64,000 bases of DNA from NCBI GenBank assembly GCA_944382875.1, contig CALWNQ010000003.1:1-64000 (forward strand), written 5' to 3'. The translations under genes and the position numbers were made by a program. Below, one piece after another: positions 8,810 to 18,317 of the stretch (position 1 is its first letter; every line of letters begins with the position of its first letter). The notes beneath the pieces were generated by a model that saw only the letters and a list, made by a program, of their open reading frames with translations, made no database searches and was not told the DNA's origin. The DNA comes from an uncultured Clostridia bacterium (lineage in GTDB: Bacteria > Bacillota > Clostridia > Oscillospirales > Ruminococcaceae).

Positions 8810-10105
8810 TTATGCATTTTCTGCTTCTTCTTTTGCAATCCGACACCATGTTTTTACATGTTCCGGATTATTCCCGATGGTATTCAGATCTTTCATCACC
8901 AATTCCCGCACACATCCGCGTGTCGAATGGAAAATTCTCTTAAGTTCGGAACGCACTGTATCCCAATCAGGATTTGTTACTGCGATATAGGCTGGATTTG
9001 GTTTGATGGACATCACATAGTTCTGTCCCAGCAATTCCCGCATCTGGTCTAAGTCAGCCCAAGGGGAGGCCGAAATCTTCCGCAGCCGGGGAATCTCTTT
9101 GATAATCGAAAAACGCTGATGCAGCGGCTCGCAACAGCCATAGTAGTTTAAACCAAACTTCTGTGCAATCTCCAATTGATATGGGAATATAAATTCCCGA
9201 AACATCTCCGGAGAAACCGAAACCGTTTCCTGGCTTTCACAGAACCCCCACATATCCATCGGGGTGACTGTCCCCTCTTTTTCAGGCGGAAGTTCTTTGG
9301 TAAATCCATGACTATGTGAACCAATAAAGTCATTGTCACTATTAATGGAAAGCAGGCTTTCCTTTTCCAGAAATTCCAATTTGGAAAGATTACAGTCGGT
9401 GAGAAACCGCATCAGCTTGTGAACGCCTTCCGGCTCGTCATACAGATCGTACATCAGATTTTCCAGCCCACGCAGCAATACAAACTGATAGGTCATCCCC
9501 AGACTCCACCACCAGTAGTTTTTCCGGTATACCCGCAAAATTCCCCCAAAAGTATCCTCTGCAAGCTGTTTTTTTCGGAGGGTAGCCGCCTCATCCACAT
9601 GAATTTTCGGCATCCGAAGCCGGGAAAATTCCTCATAACTTTTGAGTGGAGGTTCCCAGGTAAAGGACCCCCTGTCATCGTGGCGGATCCGCTTCTCACT
9701 CATCCCGTAATCGGTTTCCTCTGCGACAGTGGAATAGGTGAACACCGCATCTACCACACGGTCATCTCCCATATCCCGTCCCCAAAAGATGGTTTTGAGC
9801 AGGCTCAGCTCCCAGCCCCGCGCCAATTCCCCCTCACAGCGCAGGTCCTTCATAGAAAAGATTTCCTGCCAGCCATTCTCCGGATCACACAGAATTAATG
9901 GGCGTGTCGCCTGCAAGTCATTATTCTGTCTCCACATTTCCCGCCGTTTCAACTGGATCGGCTGTGCGGCAATTTCCGCCAATTCTTTGGCCAAATCCCG
10001 CAGCCGAATGCGGTCATGTGCGGATATTTCCAAATGCTCGAAATGATTGTTCCGTTCTTTTTCCAAAGCGGTGTCGGTTTGCTTGGCAATGATATTTTCC
10101 TGCAT
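8810..10105 (-). CDS. URO-D-fold protein, GCCE class
   Basis: A 431-residue protein that fits the uroporphyrinogen-decarboxylase/methyltransferase TIM-barrel superfamily, longer than the usual 340-370. In place of the His-x-Cys-Gly zinc motif of MtaA-type methyltransferases it has YYGCCEPLH near residues 321-329 (Cys324, Cys325, Glu326), followed by a conserved-looking RKISASPWAD stretch. No heme-biosynthesis gene is nearby, so true uroporphyrinogen decarboxylation is unlikely. It is the most distal of five consecutive URO-D genes (8810-14388). The reaction is not known; a methyl or other one-carbon transfer in sugar metabolism is an inference from the family and neighbours. Confidence 0.75.
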   Translation of the reverse strand: MQENIIAKQTDTALEKERNNHFEHLEISAHDRIRLRDLAKELAEIAAQPIQLKRREMWRQNNDLQATRPLILCDPENGWQEIFSMKDLRCEGELARGWELSLLKTIFWGRDMGDDRVVDAVFTYSTVAEETDYGMSEKRIRHDDRGSFTWEPPLKSYEEFSRLRMPKIHVDEAATLRKKQLAEDTFGGILRVYRKNYWWWSLGMTYQFVLLRGLENLMYDLYDEPEGVHKLMRFLTDCNLSKLEFLEKESLLSINSDNDFIGSHSHGFTKELPPEKEGTVTPMDMWGFCESQETVSVSPEMFREFIFPYQLEIAQKFGLNYYGCCEPLHQRFSIIKEIPRLRKISASPWADLDQMRELLGQNYVMSIKPNPAYIAVTNPDWDTVRSELKRIFHSTRGCVRELVMKDLNTIGNNPEHVKTWCRIAKEEAENA

Positions 10106-10117
10106 GTTTCCTCACCT

Positions 10118-11179
10118 TCAACGGAATTGCTCCACAGCACGGATAATTTCCGGATAACTTTTCTTCCATACTCCAGGCGGTACGCTTTCAGAGGCTTGAA
10201 TCCACATTTTTCGCCCCTGACAATCTTTCATGATCTGCATCGCCGTTTGATAGATCTCTTCCGGCTCGCACAGATGGACAGAGGATGGAAAATTGATAAA
10301 GAAAGACATATTCGGCCAAGCCTCCATCGCTTCTTTCAGCGGCATATCATTATCCGGGGGAGGCGAATAGGATTCCAGAAAGTCAAGTCCCGATTTTGCA
10401 ATCAAAGGTGCAAGCTGCTTTACATCACCATCCGCATGGATTCCCAGCATGACATCTCCGATCATTTCCTTTAACTTTCGGTAATAAGGCATACAGTATT
10501 GCTCAAACCGCTCAGCACCGATGCAGGGAGCCGTCATGTTCTCCGGAAATTCCACCAGCGGTATCGGCAATTCTTTGACAGCTTTTGCCATAATTTCAAA
10601 TTGCTGATTCAAAAGCCGGGAAATTTCTTTCATACATTCTTCGACCAGATCCTCACAATCCATCATCAGATAACTCAGGTCAATCAATGTCGCCCACAAA
10701 ATCCACATCTGCTGATATGGCGTGCGTTCTACCGACACCGATACAATCCCATCGTCTCCGACTTCTTCCAAATTGTTATAAAAGTATTCATAATGCGGAA
10801 CACTGTTACAGCTGCGGAAGTAATAAAGCAGAATCTCCAGATCTTCTTTTGTTTCCACATAATGTTTGGCCATCGCATAGGTATTAAGATCATACTGTTT
10901 GAGGTGTTCTTCATAAAGCGTGCCTTTGGGCGTGATAATGCTTTTCCGAAGCCCTTCCCGCCCATTTTTCACGATATCTTCGGTCACCAGACGGCAATCA
11001 TCGCTAATTGTCTGATGAATATAGGTGCCGCGGTAAATCCCCATATGGTTTCGGCCAACAGATGCCCAAATTTCTTCGTTTGGTCCTCCATTGTGATTAT
11101 AGGTAACAAAGGGGCTGTGATCGACCGGCTTTCCCTGTACCACCGCCAGCATCCGTTCCTTCATGCTCATTTCAGTCAT
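10118..11179 (-). CDS. URO-D-fold protein, HADGD class
   Basis: A 353-residue URO-D superfamily protein. The N-terminus (KERMLAVVQGKPVDHSPF) is typical of the family's start, and the metal-motif position reads GIHADGDVKQ with His248 and Asp250 where MtaA-like enzymes have His-x-Cys-Gly. An Asp in place of the zinc-binding Cys implies altered metal binding or none. It overlaps the gene upstream (11172-12227) by eight bases, so the two are translationally coupled. Substrate unknown. Confidence 0.78.
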   Translation of the reverse strand: MTEMSMKERMLAVVQGKPVDHSPFVTYNHNGGPNEEIWASVGRNHMGIYRGTYIHQTISDDCRLVTEDIVKNGREGLRKSIITPKGTLYEEHLKQYDLNTYAMAKHYVETKEDLEILLYYFRSCNSVPHYEYFYNNLEEVGDDGIVSVSVERTPYQQMWILWATLIDLSYLMMDCEDLVEECMKEISRLLNQQFEIMAKAVKELPIPLVEFPENMTAPCIGAERFEQYCMPYYRKLKEMIGDVMLGIHADGDVKQLAPLIAKSGLDFLESYSPPPDNDMPLKEAMEAWPNMSFFINFPSSVHLCEPEEIYQTAMQIMKDCQGRKMWIQASESVPPGVWKKSYPEIIRAVEQFR

Positions 11180-12227
11180 TTCGCAGTATCCCCCCTGCCT
11201 TTTTTAGGCCGTAATGATAAGTTTCGTCATACAATGCACGTAAGCTTTCCAGCGGACAATCCTGATTGATCCCGTTTCCTGCTGTCAACATGAAACGCCC
11301 ATCTTTCCGATAATAGGTGTCGATCAAAAATCGAACTTCTTCCCGTACTTCTGCGGGAGTCCCCCACGGAATCACCTGCTGCACATCAAAACCTGCCCAG
11401 AAGCAAATCCTTCCACCATATTGTTCCACAATTTTTTGCTCATCCATGGTGTGCTTCTGGATCGGATGAATCACATCCAAACCAATTTCAATGAAATCTT
11501 CCAGAAATGGCTCGATATTTCCGCAAGAATGGAGCCAGAAGTGCATTCCCAATTCGTGGGCACGTTGAATCATCCGCTTATAATACGGCTTGAAAAAGGT
11601 GCGGAAAATTTCTTTCGAGAAAAACGGTCCGGTTTGGGTACCCAAATCATCCGATGTAAAGATACCATCCGCATGATTTTCTTCCTTTGCGCGCTCAATC
11701 AGACGAATGTAGAATTCCGTCAGCGCATTGTACAGCTTATGTACCTGTTCCGGATACAGATAAAAATCCATCAGAGCGTTGGTCATGCCACGGATCGACC
11801 AATGCCGTTCAAAAAGCCAGTAAAACCAGCAGGCCAATCGATACCGCCCATCCTCCGGAGGATGTTCCGGATACATATTGGGATAATCTCCGCTGGGAAA
11901 AGAAGCCAGTACTTCATCCAGCTTTTCAAAATCTTCCAGCGCAACCTCTTCGTCAATTCCACGCGGTTTGTCTGAAACTGGTTTGTCGCAATTCATCCAG
12001 CGATATTCCGGATCATCAGCAGGCGCTTCGTAAAGATTGGGCATCCGAATCGGTACAATACAGGCATCCATCGGATATTCCTCCATGATTGCCCGTGCCT
12101 TCGCTTCCTCTTCCCCGTACGTCCAGGGATGCACCCATAAATCGTACAGCATTGGGATTCGGCCGGCTGCGCCCTTTCCGTCAATAATCTGTCTGAGTTC
12201 TTCTCGTGATAGTGGTTTTCCTGTCAT
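11172..12227 (-). CDS. URO-D-fold protein, HSCGN class (MtaA-like)
   Basis: A 351-residue URO-D superfamily protein that keeps the methyltransferase-type zinc motif: LHSCGNIEPF with His233 and Cys235, and a late Cys in NGINQDCPLESL around residue 332 as the probable third ligand. In MtaA/MtbA-type enzymes this Zn activates a thiol that accepts a methyl group from a corrinoid protein. No corrinoid protein is encoded in the window, so the methyl donor, if any, must be elsewhere or different. It overlaps its downstream neighbour by eight bases. Confidence 0.82.
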   Translation of the reverse strand: MTGKPLSREELRQIIDGKGAAGRIPMLYDLWVHPWTYGEEEAKARAIMEEYPMDACIVPIRMPNLYEAPADDPEYRWMNCDKPVSDKPRGIDEEVALEDFEKLDEVLASFPSGDYPNMYPEHPPEDGRYRLACWFYWLFERHWSIRGMTNALMDFYLYPEQVHKLYNALTEFYIRLIERAKEENHADGIFTSDDLGTQTGPFFSKEIFRTFFKPYYKRMIQRAHELGMHFWLHSCGNIEPFLEDFIEIGLDVIHPIQKHTMDEQKIVEQYGGRICFWAGFDVQQVIPWGTPAEVREEVRFLIDTYYRKDGRFMLTAGNGINQDCPLESLRALYDETYHYGLKKAGGILRND

Positions 12228-12244
12228 ATTGGCGCCTCCCGTTT

Positions 12245-13318
12245 TCAGGTGTTCTTCTCAAACCATTCCAGCAGCGCTTCCGCCTCATCCTGTGTCTTGG
12301 CAGAGGTATTGTATACTGTCTTTGTCGGATCCAACACCTTATGCATCCTCTTCAGTTCCTCGGGCGTCCCGCTGACATAGACACCTTTGCCAAGATCCTG
12401 CAGTTCCCGCAGCATCGGTAACAGATTCACATGTCCGCCTTCCGACGGAAGCGGCACATATGCCAATGTATGAATTTTAGGTGATTCGGTCAATGCAGCC
12501 TTATGCCGCAATGTTTCCGGTCCATCCCAATGGTATAATACCCGATCTACATATTCCGCCTCTTCCTCCAACGCGGGAAGAACCCATCTCTTAAACATAT
12601 CCGGCCCAATTACCGCACCAAAATCACATTGGAGAATTGCAGTTCCTTTGGCTCCATAGGTTCCAAACCAATAGCCGTTTTCATCCATATTTCCCGCTTT
12701 TGCAATCTCTTTCCAGAGTTTTGGAAATATGGCTCGCGACTGCTTCATCGCTTCGTCGATCAATTCCGGACAATCAATCAAATCCATACACAGATTTTGC
12801 GTCCCGCGGACTGCTGCGAGAAGGTCCATATTTGTGTGCAGATCCAGATGATACATCAGCATTTTTCCGTCTAAAAGCTCGGCACCCCGCCGGTATATCG
12901 CCAAGATCCGCTGCCAATAGGGATTATCATCGCGAATTTCCAGCGGTTCTGCTGTGGCCCAGTCCTGAACAAACGGCACACACCAGTTGGTATGCAGCGA
13001 TCCTTCCTGAAATTCCAGCTTTGCACCGCAGTAACACGCAACCTCATCCGGTCCTAAACTGGGATAATACGCAGGAATCAGGTCACCTCCATAAAAGGTG
13101 TGGGACGCATCCTCCAGTGCCCGGTTCAGCAATACGTCGATATCCTCATGTACTTGGTCATAATAACTTCCACCGTGAGGTTTATAATCCTCGGAACCTT
13201 TTTTGGGTGCGCTGATACAAACAATCGGCCGCCTGATAATTTCTCCCTGATAATAGGCGTCCCAACGTTCAATGGCTTCTTTCATATCCGGTTTAAACAG
13301 CAGTTCTGTTTTCATCAA
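12245..13318 (-). CDS. URO-D-fold protein, HWDG class
   Basis: A 357-residue protein distantly related to the URO-D superfamily. The motif position reads LYHWDGPETL with His263 and Asp265 and no Cys. It shares a distinctive N-terminus (FKPDMKEAIERWDAYYQGE) and C-terminus (YNTSAKTQDEAEALLEW) with the paralogue at 19672-20772, which marks them as a subfamily. The start overlaps the stop of the preceding gene (ATGA at 13315-13318). Function unknown; the tryptophan-aspartate pair suggests substrate chemistry different from thiol methylation. Confidence 0.75.
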   Translation of the reverse strand: MMKTELLFKPDMKEAIERWDAYYQGEIIRRPIVCISAPKKGSEDYKPHGGSYYDQVHEDIDVLLNRALEDASHTFYGGDLIPAYYPSLGPDEVACYCGAKLEFQEGSLHTNWCVPFVQDWATAEPLEIRDDNPYWQRILAIYRRGAELLDGKMLMYHLDLHTNMDLLAAVRGTQNLCMDLIDCPELIDEAMKQSRAIFPKLWKEIAKAGNMDENGYWFGTYGAKGTAILQCDFGAVIGPDMFKRWVLPALEEEAEYVDRVLYHWDGPETLRHKAALTESPKIHTLAYVPLPSEGGHVNLLPMLRELQDLGKGVYVSGTPEELKRMHKVLDPTKTVYNTSAKTQDEAEALLEWFEKNT

Positions 13319-14388
13319 TACCCCGCCTTCCGATTGGCCGACTGAACGGCTTGTATATACGCCTCAATATTTTCCCATGGAACCTCCGGTTCCAGCACAT
13401 GGCTTGGCGAAAGAATCAAACCGCCGCCTTTTCCAACGTCGGCAATCAGCTTTTCACAGGTTTCCCGGACTTCATCGGGTTTTCCAAATGGCATCACCGT
13501 CTGTGTTCCCAAGCATCCCCGGAATGTTAACCGATCTCCATAAAGCTGCTTTATTTTGAAAGGATCCATACATTCCGGCTGTACCGGATTCAGAATTTCC
13601 ACTCCCACTTCGATCAGATCCGGAATAATCCGCTCAATATTCCCGTCACTGTGGTATTCAATCAAGAGATTGGGATTCAATTCCTTCGCACGCGCAATCA
13701 CTTTTTGCAGACGAGGCTTCAGATAATGCCGCCATAAATCCGGACTCATCATCAAATCCAACTGGGATCCAACGTCATCTCCAAATTGAAATCCGTCAAC
13801 GCCGGTTTTTACATACCGTTCCACAAAATCCAGTTTGAATTTCAAAATGATATCCAGCAATGTATCAGCCATTTCTGGCCTGTCAACCATATCGATGAAC
13901 AGCTCTTCCATACTCCGAAGAACCCATGACAGTTCAAAAATCGTGGCACCCATCGAAGCAAATACTACCGTATCTTCCGCTTTCAATGCGGCTACCCGCT
14001 GATGCACCCGATCCCAATCATAATCCCTGTCCGGATCCGGATAGGGGTACTCTTTGATCTGCGCCGGAGTTTCCAGGTGTTCCATCGGATGAAACATCTG
14101 GACAAAATGTGCCACACTCCCTGGAAGAATCCCGATTCCCCACTCACTATAGGTCATCTTCGCCGGCGGATTCTGGTAATACTGGGAAAAATGCTGGTTG
14201 TCCGCTTCCTTTAACCGACATGGCACATAACAAAATCGCAGCGGCATCCCATAATAGCGTTTATAATCGCTTAGCCCGGTCCGGCGTTCAAACTCTTCCT
14301 CCAGTGCAGGACAAAGATCAAAATCAAACGGAATATAATCCTGCCGTTTTCGCTTCACTGCGTCATAAAATAGTTCCCGTTTTGTCAT
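13315..14388 (-). CDS. URO-D-fold protein, HSDGN class
   Basis: A 357-residue URO-D superfamily protein. It begins MTKRELFYDAVKRKRQDYIPF, includes a DDVGSQLDLMMSPDLW block near residues 204-219, and has EYHSDGNIERIIPDL with His246 and Asp248 in the metal-motif position. NPVQPECMDP and FRGCLGTQ follow. The Cys-to-Asp change is shared with 22171-23220, its closest relative here, with many identical blocks. First of a run of five URO-D genes; it follows the cupin gene after 17 bases. Confidence 0.82.
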   Translation of the reverse strand: MTKRELFYDAVKRKRQDYIPFDFDLCPALEEEFERRTGLSDYKRYYGMPLRFCYVPCRLKEADNQHFSQYYQNPPAKMTYSEWGIGILPGSVAHFVQMFHPMEHLETPAQIKEYPYPDPDRDYDWDRVHQRVAALKAEDTVVFASMGATIFELSWVLRSMEELFIDMVDRPEMADTLLDIILKFKLDFVERYVKTGVDGFQFGDDVGSQLDLMMSPDLWRHYLKPRLQKVIARAKELNPNLLIEYHSDGNIERIIPDLIEVGVEILNPVQPECMDPFKIKQLYGDRLTFRGCLGTQTVMPFGKPDEVRETCEKLIADVGKGGGLILSPSHVLEPEVPWENIEAYIQAVQSANRKAGY

Positions 14389-14405
14389 ATATTCCTCTTG
14401 GCCAA

Positions 14406-14753
14406 TTATTTCCGGCCGTAGTCATCTTCCACACGCACAACATCATCCAGTTCTGGTGTAGATACTTCCAAAAGCCGCACGTCTGTAACAGCCTCGATCC
14501 GATGCTTTTTACCCGCCGGATTGCTGATGACTTCCCCAGCCTGATACTCGGTCGTCACCATTTTTCCGTCAACTTCTTCCTCTGCACGGAGAACACCGCT
14601 GTCCACGTAAATATGTTCACATTTCTGATTATGATACTGAAGACTGGATCGGCTGCCCTGCTTAAACTCGATAATTTTTAGTGCATATTTGTCCGTATGG
14701 GCAACCCAGATTTCACGACCCCAGGGTTTTTCTACGATTTTTACAGGTTTCAT
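14406..14753 (-). CDS. Small cupin, mannose-6-phosphate-isomerase-like
   Basis: A 115-residue single-domain cupin starting KPVKIVEKPWGREIWVA, which resembles the C-terminal cupin of type II phosphomannose isomerases. Metal-type residues occur in QYHNQKCEHIYV and KKHRIEAV. GAGGTG six bases upstream fixes the start at 14753 rather than a GTG nine bases earlier. It could isomerise, epimerise or simply bind a sugar or sugar phosphate. It sits between the mannitol-1-P-dehydrogenase-like gene and the URO-D run, so it probably acts on an intermediate of the same pathway. Confidence 0.8.
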   Translation of the reverse strand: MKPVKIVEKPWGREIWVAHTDKYALKIIEFKQGSRSSLQYHNQKCEHIYVDSGVLRAEEEVDGKMVTTEYQAGEVISNPAGKKHRIEAVTDVRLLEVSTPELDDVVRVEDDYGRK

Positions 14754-14763
14754 GTTCAACACC

Positions 14764-15921
14764 TCAATATTTACTGATTATTTGTGCGGCAAGTTCCGGA
14801 TAGGCCTTAAGGCCAAGGGTTTTCTCTATAAAATACGGATATCCCTTCTCTGCGATAATCTGCTGCATTTTCATGGATTCTGTATCCGATTCCGACTGAT
14901 ACCGTGTCGCGTTGACAATTGCCTGAACGAGATGCGGACAGGGAATCTGATTTTTCACCGCATACACAGCAGGCGCTAAAAGCCGGTCATGCAATCCAAG
15001 TTTGCGAAGCGGATCCCGCACTACCCGGCGAATTGCATCTTTCATTTCAGCAAGTGCACCGCGCCGTCCCAAATCCGCTTCATAAGAGCGAATTACTTCC
15101 AAAGTAAAATCGTCAGGATATTTGTGGTAAATGCAATTTCCAAGTTCGTCCAGCACTGCCCCCGCAAATGCTGCAACTTCAGGATCCTGCAAGGCCTCAT
15201 GCACGTATTCATACCCCTTCAGTGCAGCTGCGTATGCCATCGACGCATGTCCGCCGTTGTGAATCCACAGCTTTCTTTCCAAACGCGCATCCAGATTATT
15301 CACCAGATGAAAATCCGCATAGCCCGGATCTTCTCCCAAGAAGGCTTTCGTATCGATCGTCCATTCATTATAATCCTCTGTAACAATATTCAGAGAATTC
15401 TCCGGCGGTACTGGCACTACCCTCGATATCATGGCATCCGGAAAACCGATACAGCTTTCGCAATAGGCACGCTCGGACTCATCCAGTTGTTCCAACACCA
15501 TCTTCTTGAGCCAACTCGAAGCATGATCGAGATTCTCACAGCAGACGACATTCATCTCTGTCCCAATTCCCAATTCTTTCCGATGGCGAATGCATTTCAC
15601 GATAATCTGAGCAATATCCGGCAAGTTTTCTGCAATCACACAGGTCAATACCAATTTTGTTTCACAGAATTCTCTCTGGATTTCTTCCTCCTGTGAACGA
15701 TGATAAGCTTTGACATCGGTAATCTGACGCACTACACCCGGCGTTTCATTGTCTGTAAGCAGGCGAACCGGATAACCTCCCGCCTCATTCAGCATGGAAA
15801 CAAGCCACTCTTTCTTATCGACAAACACCAAACCGCGATTCCCATCCCGATATAAAAGTTCTCCCAGATGTCCGCGACCAGAAGCGCCGGCACCAAATAT
15901 CAGTATTTTTTCCGTACCCAT
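14764..15921 (-). CDS. Mannitol-1-phosphate-dehydrogenase-like polyol/uronate oxidoreductase
   Basis: A 385-residue polyol-specific long-chain dehydrogenase. The N-terminal NAD-binding loop is GAGASGRGHLG and the C-terminal catalytic set is intact: ERKLWIHNGGHASMAY with Lys217, Asn222 and His225, the K-x4-N-x2-H pattern of mannitol-1-P 5-dehydrogenase. It should interconvert a polyol or sugar acid with the keto form using NAD(H). It lies just downstream of the PfkB kinase, so it may supply or consume a phosphorylated sugar. Two relatives in the second operon lack the histidine. Confidence 0.85.
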   Translation of the reverse strand: MGTEKILIFGAGASGRGHLGELLYRDGNRGLVFVDKKEWLVSMLNEAGGYPVRLLTDNETPGVVRQITDVKAYHRSQEEEIQREFCETKLVLTCVIAENLPDIAQIIVKCIRHRKELGIGTEMNVVCCENLDHASSWLKKMVLEQLDESERAYCESCIGFPDAMISRVVPVPPENSLNIVTEDYNEWTIDTKAFLGEDPGYADFHLVNNLDARLERKLWIHNGGHASMAYAAALKGYEYVHEALQDPEVAAFAGAVLDELGNCIYHKYPDDFTLEVIRSYEADLGRRGALAEMKDAIRRVVRDPLRKLGLHDRLLAPAVYAVKNQIPCPHLVQAIVNATRYQSESDTESMKMQQIIAEKGYPYFIEKTLGLKAYPELAAQIISKY

Positions 15922-15952
15922 TCTATCATCCCTTTGTTAAATCCGCGCTGTT

Positions 15953-16882
15953 TCAGTAGCGCATCCGAATCTCTTCCAAACTGTTCCATCCTGCAAAACA
16001 GTAGCCTGCTCCCATCTGTTGTGTACTGCAGCCTGCCCCTGCTGATGCGTAACTCGCCGCTTCCCGGTCCGATAATCCCCGCAATTTTGCTGCCAAATAT
16101 ATGGAAACAAAACAGTCTCCTGCGCCAGTGGTATCCACTACCTTGATATTCTGCACAGCCGGCAGTTGGAATGCCTCCAACCGATTCCAGACATAACAGC
16201 CTGCACTGCTCATTTTAATCACCAACGCTTTCAGCGGATATATAGAAAGTCGTTTCGCAATCTCTTCTGGATCCTGTTCACCTGTAATTTGCTGCGCCTC
16301 TGTCAAGCTTGGGAGGAACCAGTCTGTGTGGTGCAGTGCCTGTTCAATTTTCGCCAGCCAAAGGCCATCCGGATCATATGCGACATCCATGGAGGTCGTT
16401 ATCCCTCGCCGGTGCGCCTCCGCAAACAAACGCGCCAATCCTTCTCCATCCAGTCCCCTTAACAGCATGGCGCTGCTTACATGCAGATGACGCAAACCTT
16501 TCCAAGCTTCTTCTGGAATATCTTCCGCTTTCAAAAGGTTGTTCGCACCAGGACTGTACAAAAAATGCCGTTCTCCACCCGATTCTACCATCACCAGGCT
16601 CGTCGCGGTCGATGCAGTCGGATCCACCCGAATTCCGCTGCAATCCACGCCCTTCCGAACAGCGCTTTCGCGGAGCAAATTGCCTGCCGGATCGTTTCCG
16701 ATTCTGGCGCACAATCCTGTATGGATCCCCAAACTGGCAGCACAAACCGCCACATTATAAGCATCGCCTCCTGGAAGATATTGCAAATCCTGCAATATGG
16801 AGGTATCTCTTTCAAAAAGATCCTGCTCGACCGGCTTTGCCAGAATATCACAGACAGCCAGCCCCACACACAACAGTTCCAT
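15953..16882 (-). CDS. PfkB-family sugar kinase
   Basis: A 309-residue ribokinase/PfkB kinase. It has the N-terminal glycine-rich signature LPGGDAYNVAV, and the C-terminal DTTGAGDCFVS motif carrying the catalytic aspartate and anion hole. The ATG at 16882 starts one base after the RuBisCO-like stop, with GGAGGG upstream; a longer frame to 16945 would lie inside that gene. PfkB kinases phosphorylate free sugars, keto-acids or nucleosides. Coupling to the RuBisCO-like gene suggests it makes the phosphorylated substrate of that protein. Confidence 0.9.
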   Translation of the reverse strand: MELLCVGLAVCDILAKPVEQDLFERDTSILQDLQYLPGGDAYNVAVCAASLGIHTGLCARIGNDPAGNLLRESAVRKGVDCSGIRVDPTASTATSLVMVESGGERHFLYSPGANNLLKAEDIPEEAWKGLRHLHVSSAMLLRGLDGEGLARLFAEAHRRGITTSMDVAYDPDGLWLAKIEQALHHTDWFLPSLTEAQQITGEQDPEEIAKRLSIYPLKALVIKMSSAGCYVWNRLEAFQLPAVQNIKVVDTTGAGDCFVSIYLAAKLRGLSDREAASYASAGAGCSTQQMGAGYCFAGWNSLEEIRMRY

Positions 16883-16883
16883 T

Positions 16884-18293
16884 TTATCCCTCCAGTGCCC
16901 GAACAAGAGGCCTTCCTGCCGATCCGAGCCTGTTGCCGTATTCAATCAATGCTTTCTTCTCTGTTATTCCATTGAGACGATAGGCGTCATAAGCAAGCAG
17001 AATTGCTTTTACACCTGCTGAAGGACCATCCGGATGAGAATAAACCGAACTGCCTGCCAAAAACATTTTTCCGCTAACACCCAGTGCTGCCATATTCGCA
17101 CCAATATTTCCAGCTCCGACTCCTCCGGCAATCACCAAAGTCATTGCGTCTTGTCCCAGCAGTCCAGCCTCCGCCATTTTTTCCAGAATATATTCTTTTT
17201 CCGTATCATCCGGTTTCAGATATCCATGGATAGCTGTCAGCTGCATAAACGCCGCGCCATAGAGCGCCGCAAACCGATACATCACACTCGAATCGATTCC
17301 CCAAGTAGGGCAACCTGTATATACATTCATACCAGCAGTATGTGCATAAACCGGTACATCAAATTTCCGGGAAATTTCACCCATCAGTTCAAAACCGCCG
17401 CCATAATAAGGAGAAAACATCAACGCATTTGCACCAGCCTTAACAGCTGCCTCTGCGTATTTCCACATATCCTCCGGCGCAGAGGTAATATGCGGCGCAA
17501 ATAAAAACCGCTTCTTCCCCGCTGCCGGCGCGCCTTTGCCCAGATCAAAACCTGCGTCCTGCAGGTCCTGTACCACCCGCGAAACATAGGGACCAACTTC
17601 TTCCAGCCGCAAATGCATATTTTCATCCGCTTTGGTAAATCTTGCGCCGGCCAATGCGGCTTCTACCACACTTGCAGAGAATATTTCCGGCGTCAACCCG
17701 GTTTTCGGCTTGACAATCGTACCGATAATCGGTTCGTCCTCCCCGATTCCGAGATATTCCCGCACGCGCCTGTGCGGCCAGGCATTTTCCGGGAACCGTC
17801 TGCGCAGGCTATCCGGAAATGTAATATCAATAATCTTGGCTGCGCGATAAAAAGAGAATGCAGAAAACGGTTCACTGGCAATCGCCATCATCAGCTGCGC
17901 ATAGGGCACCCGATTTTCCGAAACTTTATCAAAGAAGTACAATGGATATCCAATCGTGATTTTCCCGGATTCGATTCCTTTTTTCTCATCATGCTCAAAT
18001 AGTGATATCGACTTGACTACACTCATATTGCGGTCAAAAAAGTCCGGTTTTTGAAAATCCCCAGTTCCCTCACTTTGCCAGACTTTTACCGTGCCATGCT
18101 CAATGATCATTTTCGCCGCATTTGCTAACCCTTCCATCGCTTTGCCATGATGTTCCACTTCATAATAATATGTCACATCTGCCATTTCCGTTTCTGGATT
18201 GCAGCGGCCTTCGTTAAGTTTTGCAATTATGGTATTTTCCTGTTCAGGCGTGCTGATGGACTTCCGCCCAATATAAGGATGTGTGTTTTCCAT
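16884..18293 (-). CDS. RuBisCO-like protein (form IV)
   Basis: A 469-residue RuBisCO large-chain homologue. GTIVKPKTGL keeps Lys195/Lys197 of the active site, and RFTKADEN keeps the carbamylated lysine (Lys221) and the Mg ligands Asp223 and Glu224. The segment that in true RuBisCO reads HRAMHA is AHTAGMN here, and loop 6 (IHGYLKPDD) differs, so it should not fix CO2. Related RuBisCO-like proteins act as enolases, isomerases or transcarboxylase/hydrolases on phosphorylated keto acids, for example in apiose/apionate catabolism. With a PfkB kinase immediately downstream, a role on a phosphorylated sugar acid is the best inference. Confidence 0.9.
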   Translation of the reverse strand: MENTHPYIGRKSISTPEQENTIIAKLNEGRCNPETEMADVTYYYEVEHHGKAMEGLANAAKMIIEHGTVKVWQSEGTGDFQKPDFFDRNMSVVKSISLFEHDEKKGIESGKITIGYPLYFFDKVSENRVPYAQLMMAIASEPFSAFSFYRAAKIIDITFPDSLRRRFPENAWPHRRVREYLGIGEDEPIIGTIVKPKTGLTPEIFSASVVEAALAGARFTKADENMHLRLEEVGPYVSRVVQDLQDAGFDLGKGAPAAGKKRFLFAPHITSAPEDMWKYAEAAVKAGANALMFSPYYGGGFELMGEISRKFDVPVYAHTAGMNVYTGCPTWGIDSSVMYRFAALYGAAFMQLTAIHGYLKPDDTEKEYILEKMAEAGLLGQDAMTLVIAGGVGAGNIGANMAALGVSGKMFLAGSSVYSHPDGPSAGVKAILLAYDAYRLNGITEKKALIEYGNRLGSAGRPLVRALEG

Positions 18294-18317
18294 GATGTTC
18301 GACCTTTCCTGCCGCTG

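Noticed and set aside
16884-18293. CO2-fixing RuBisCO
   Set aside because: Several active-site segments differ, no phosphoribulokinase or small subunit is present, and the neighbours are sugar catabolism genes.
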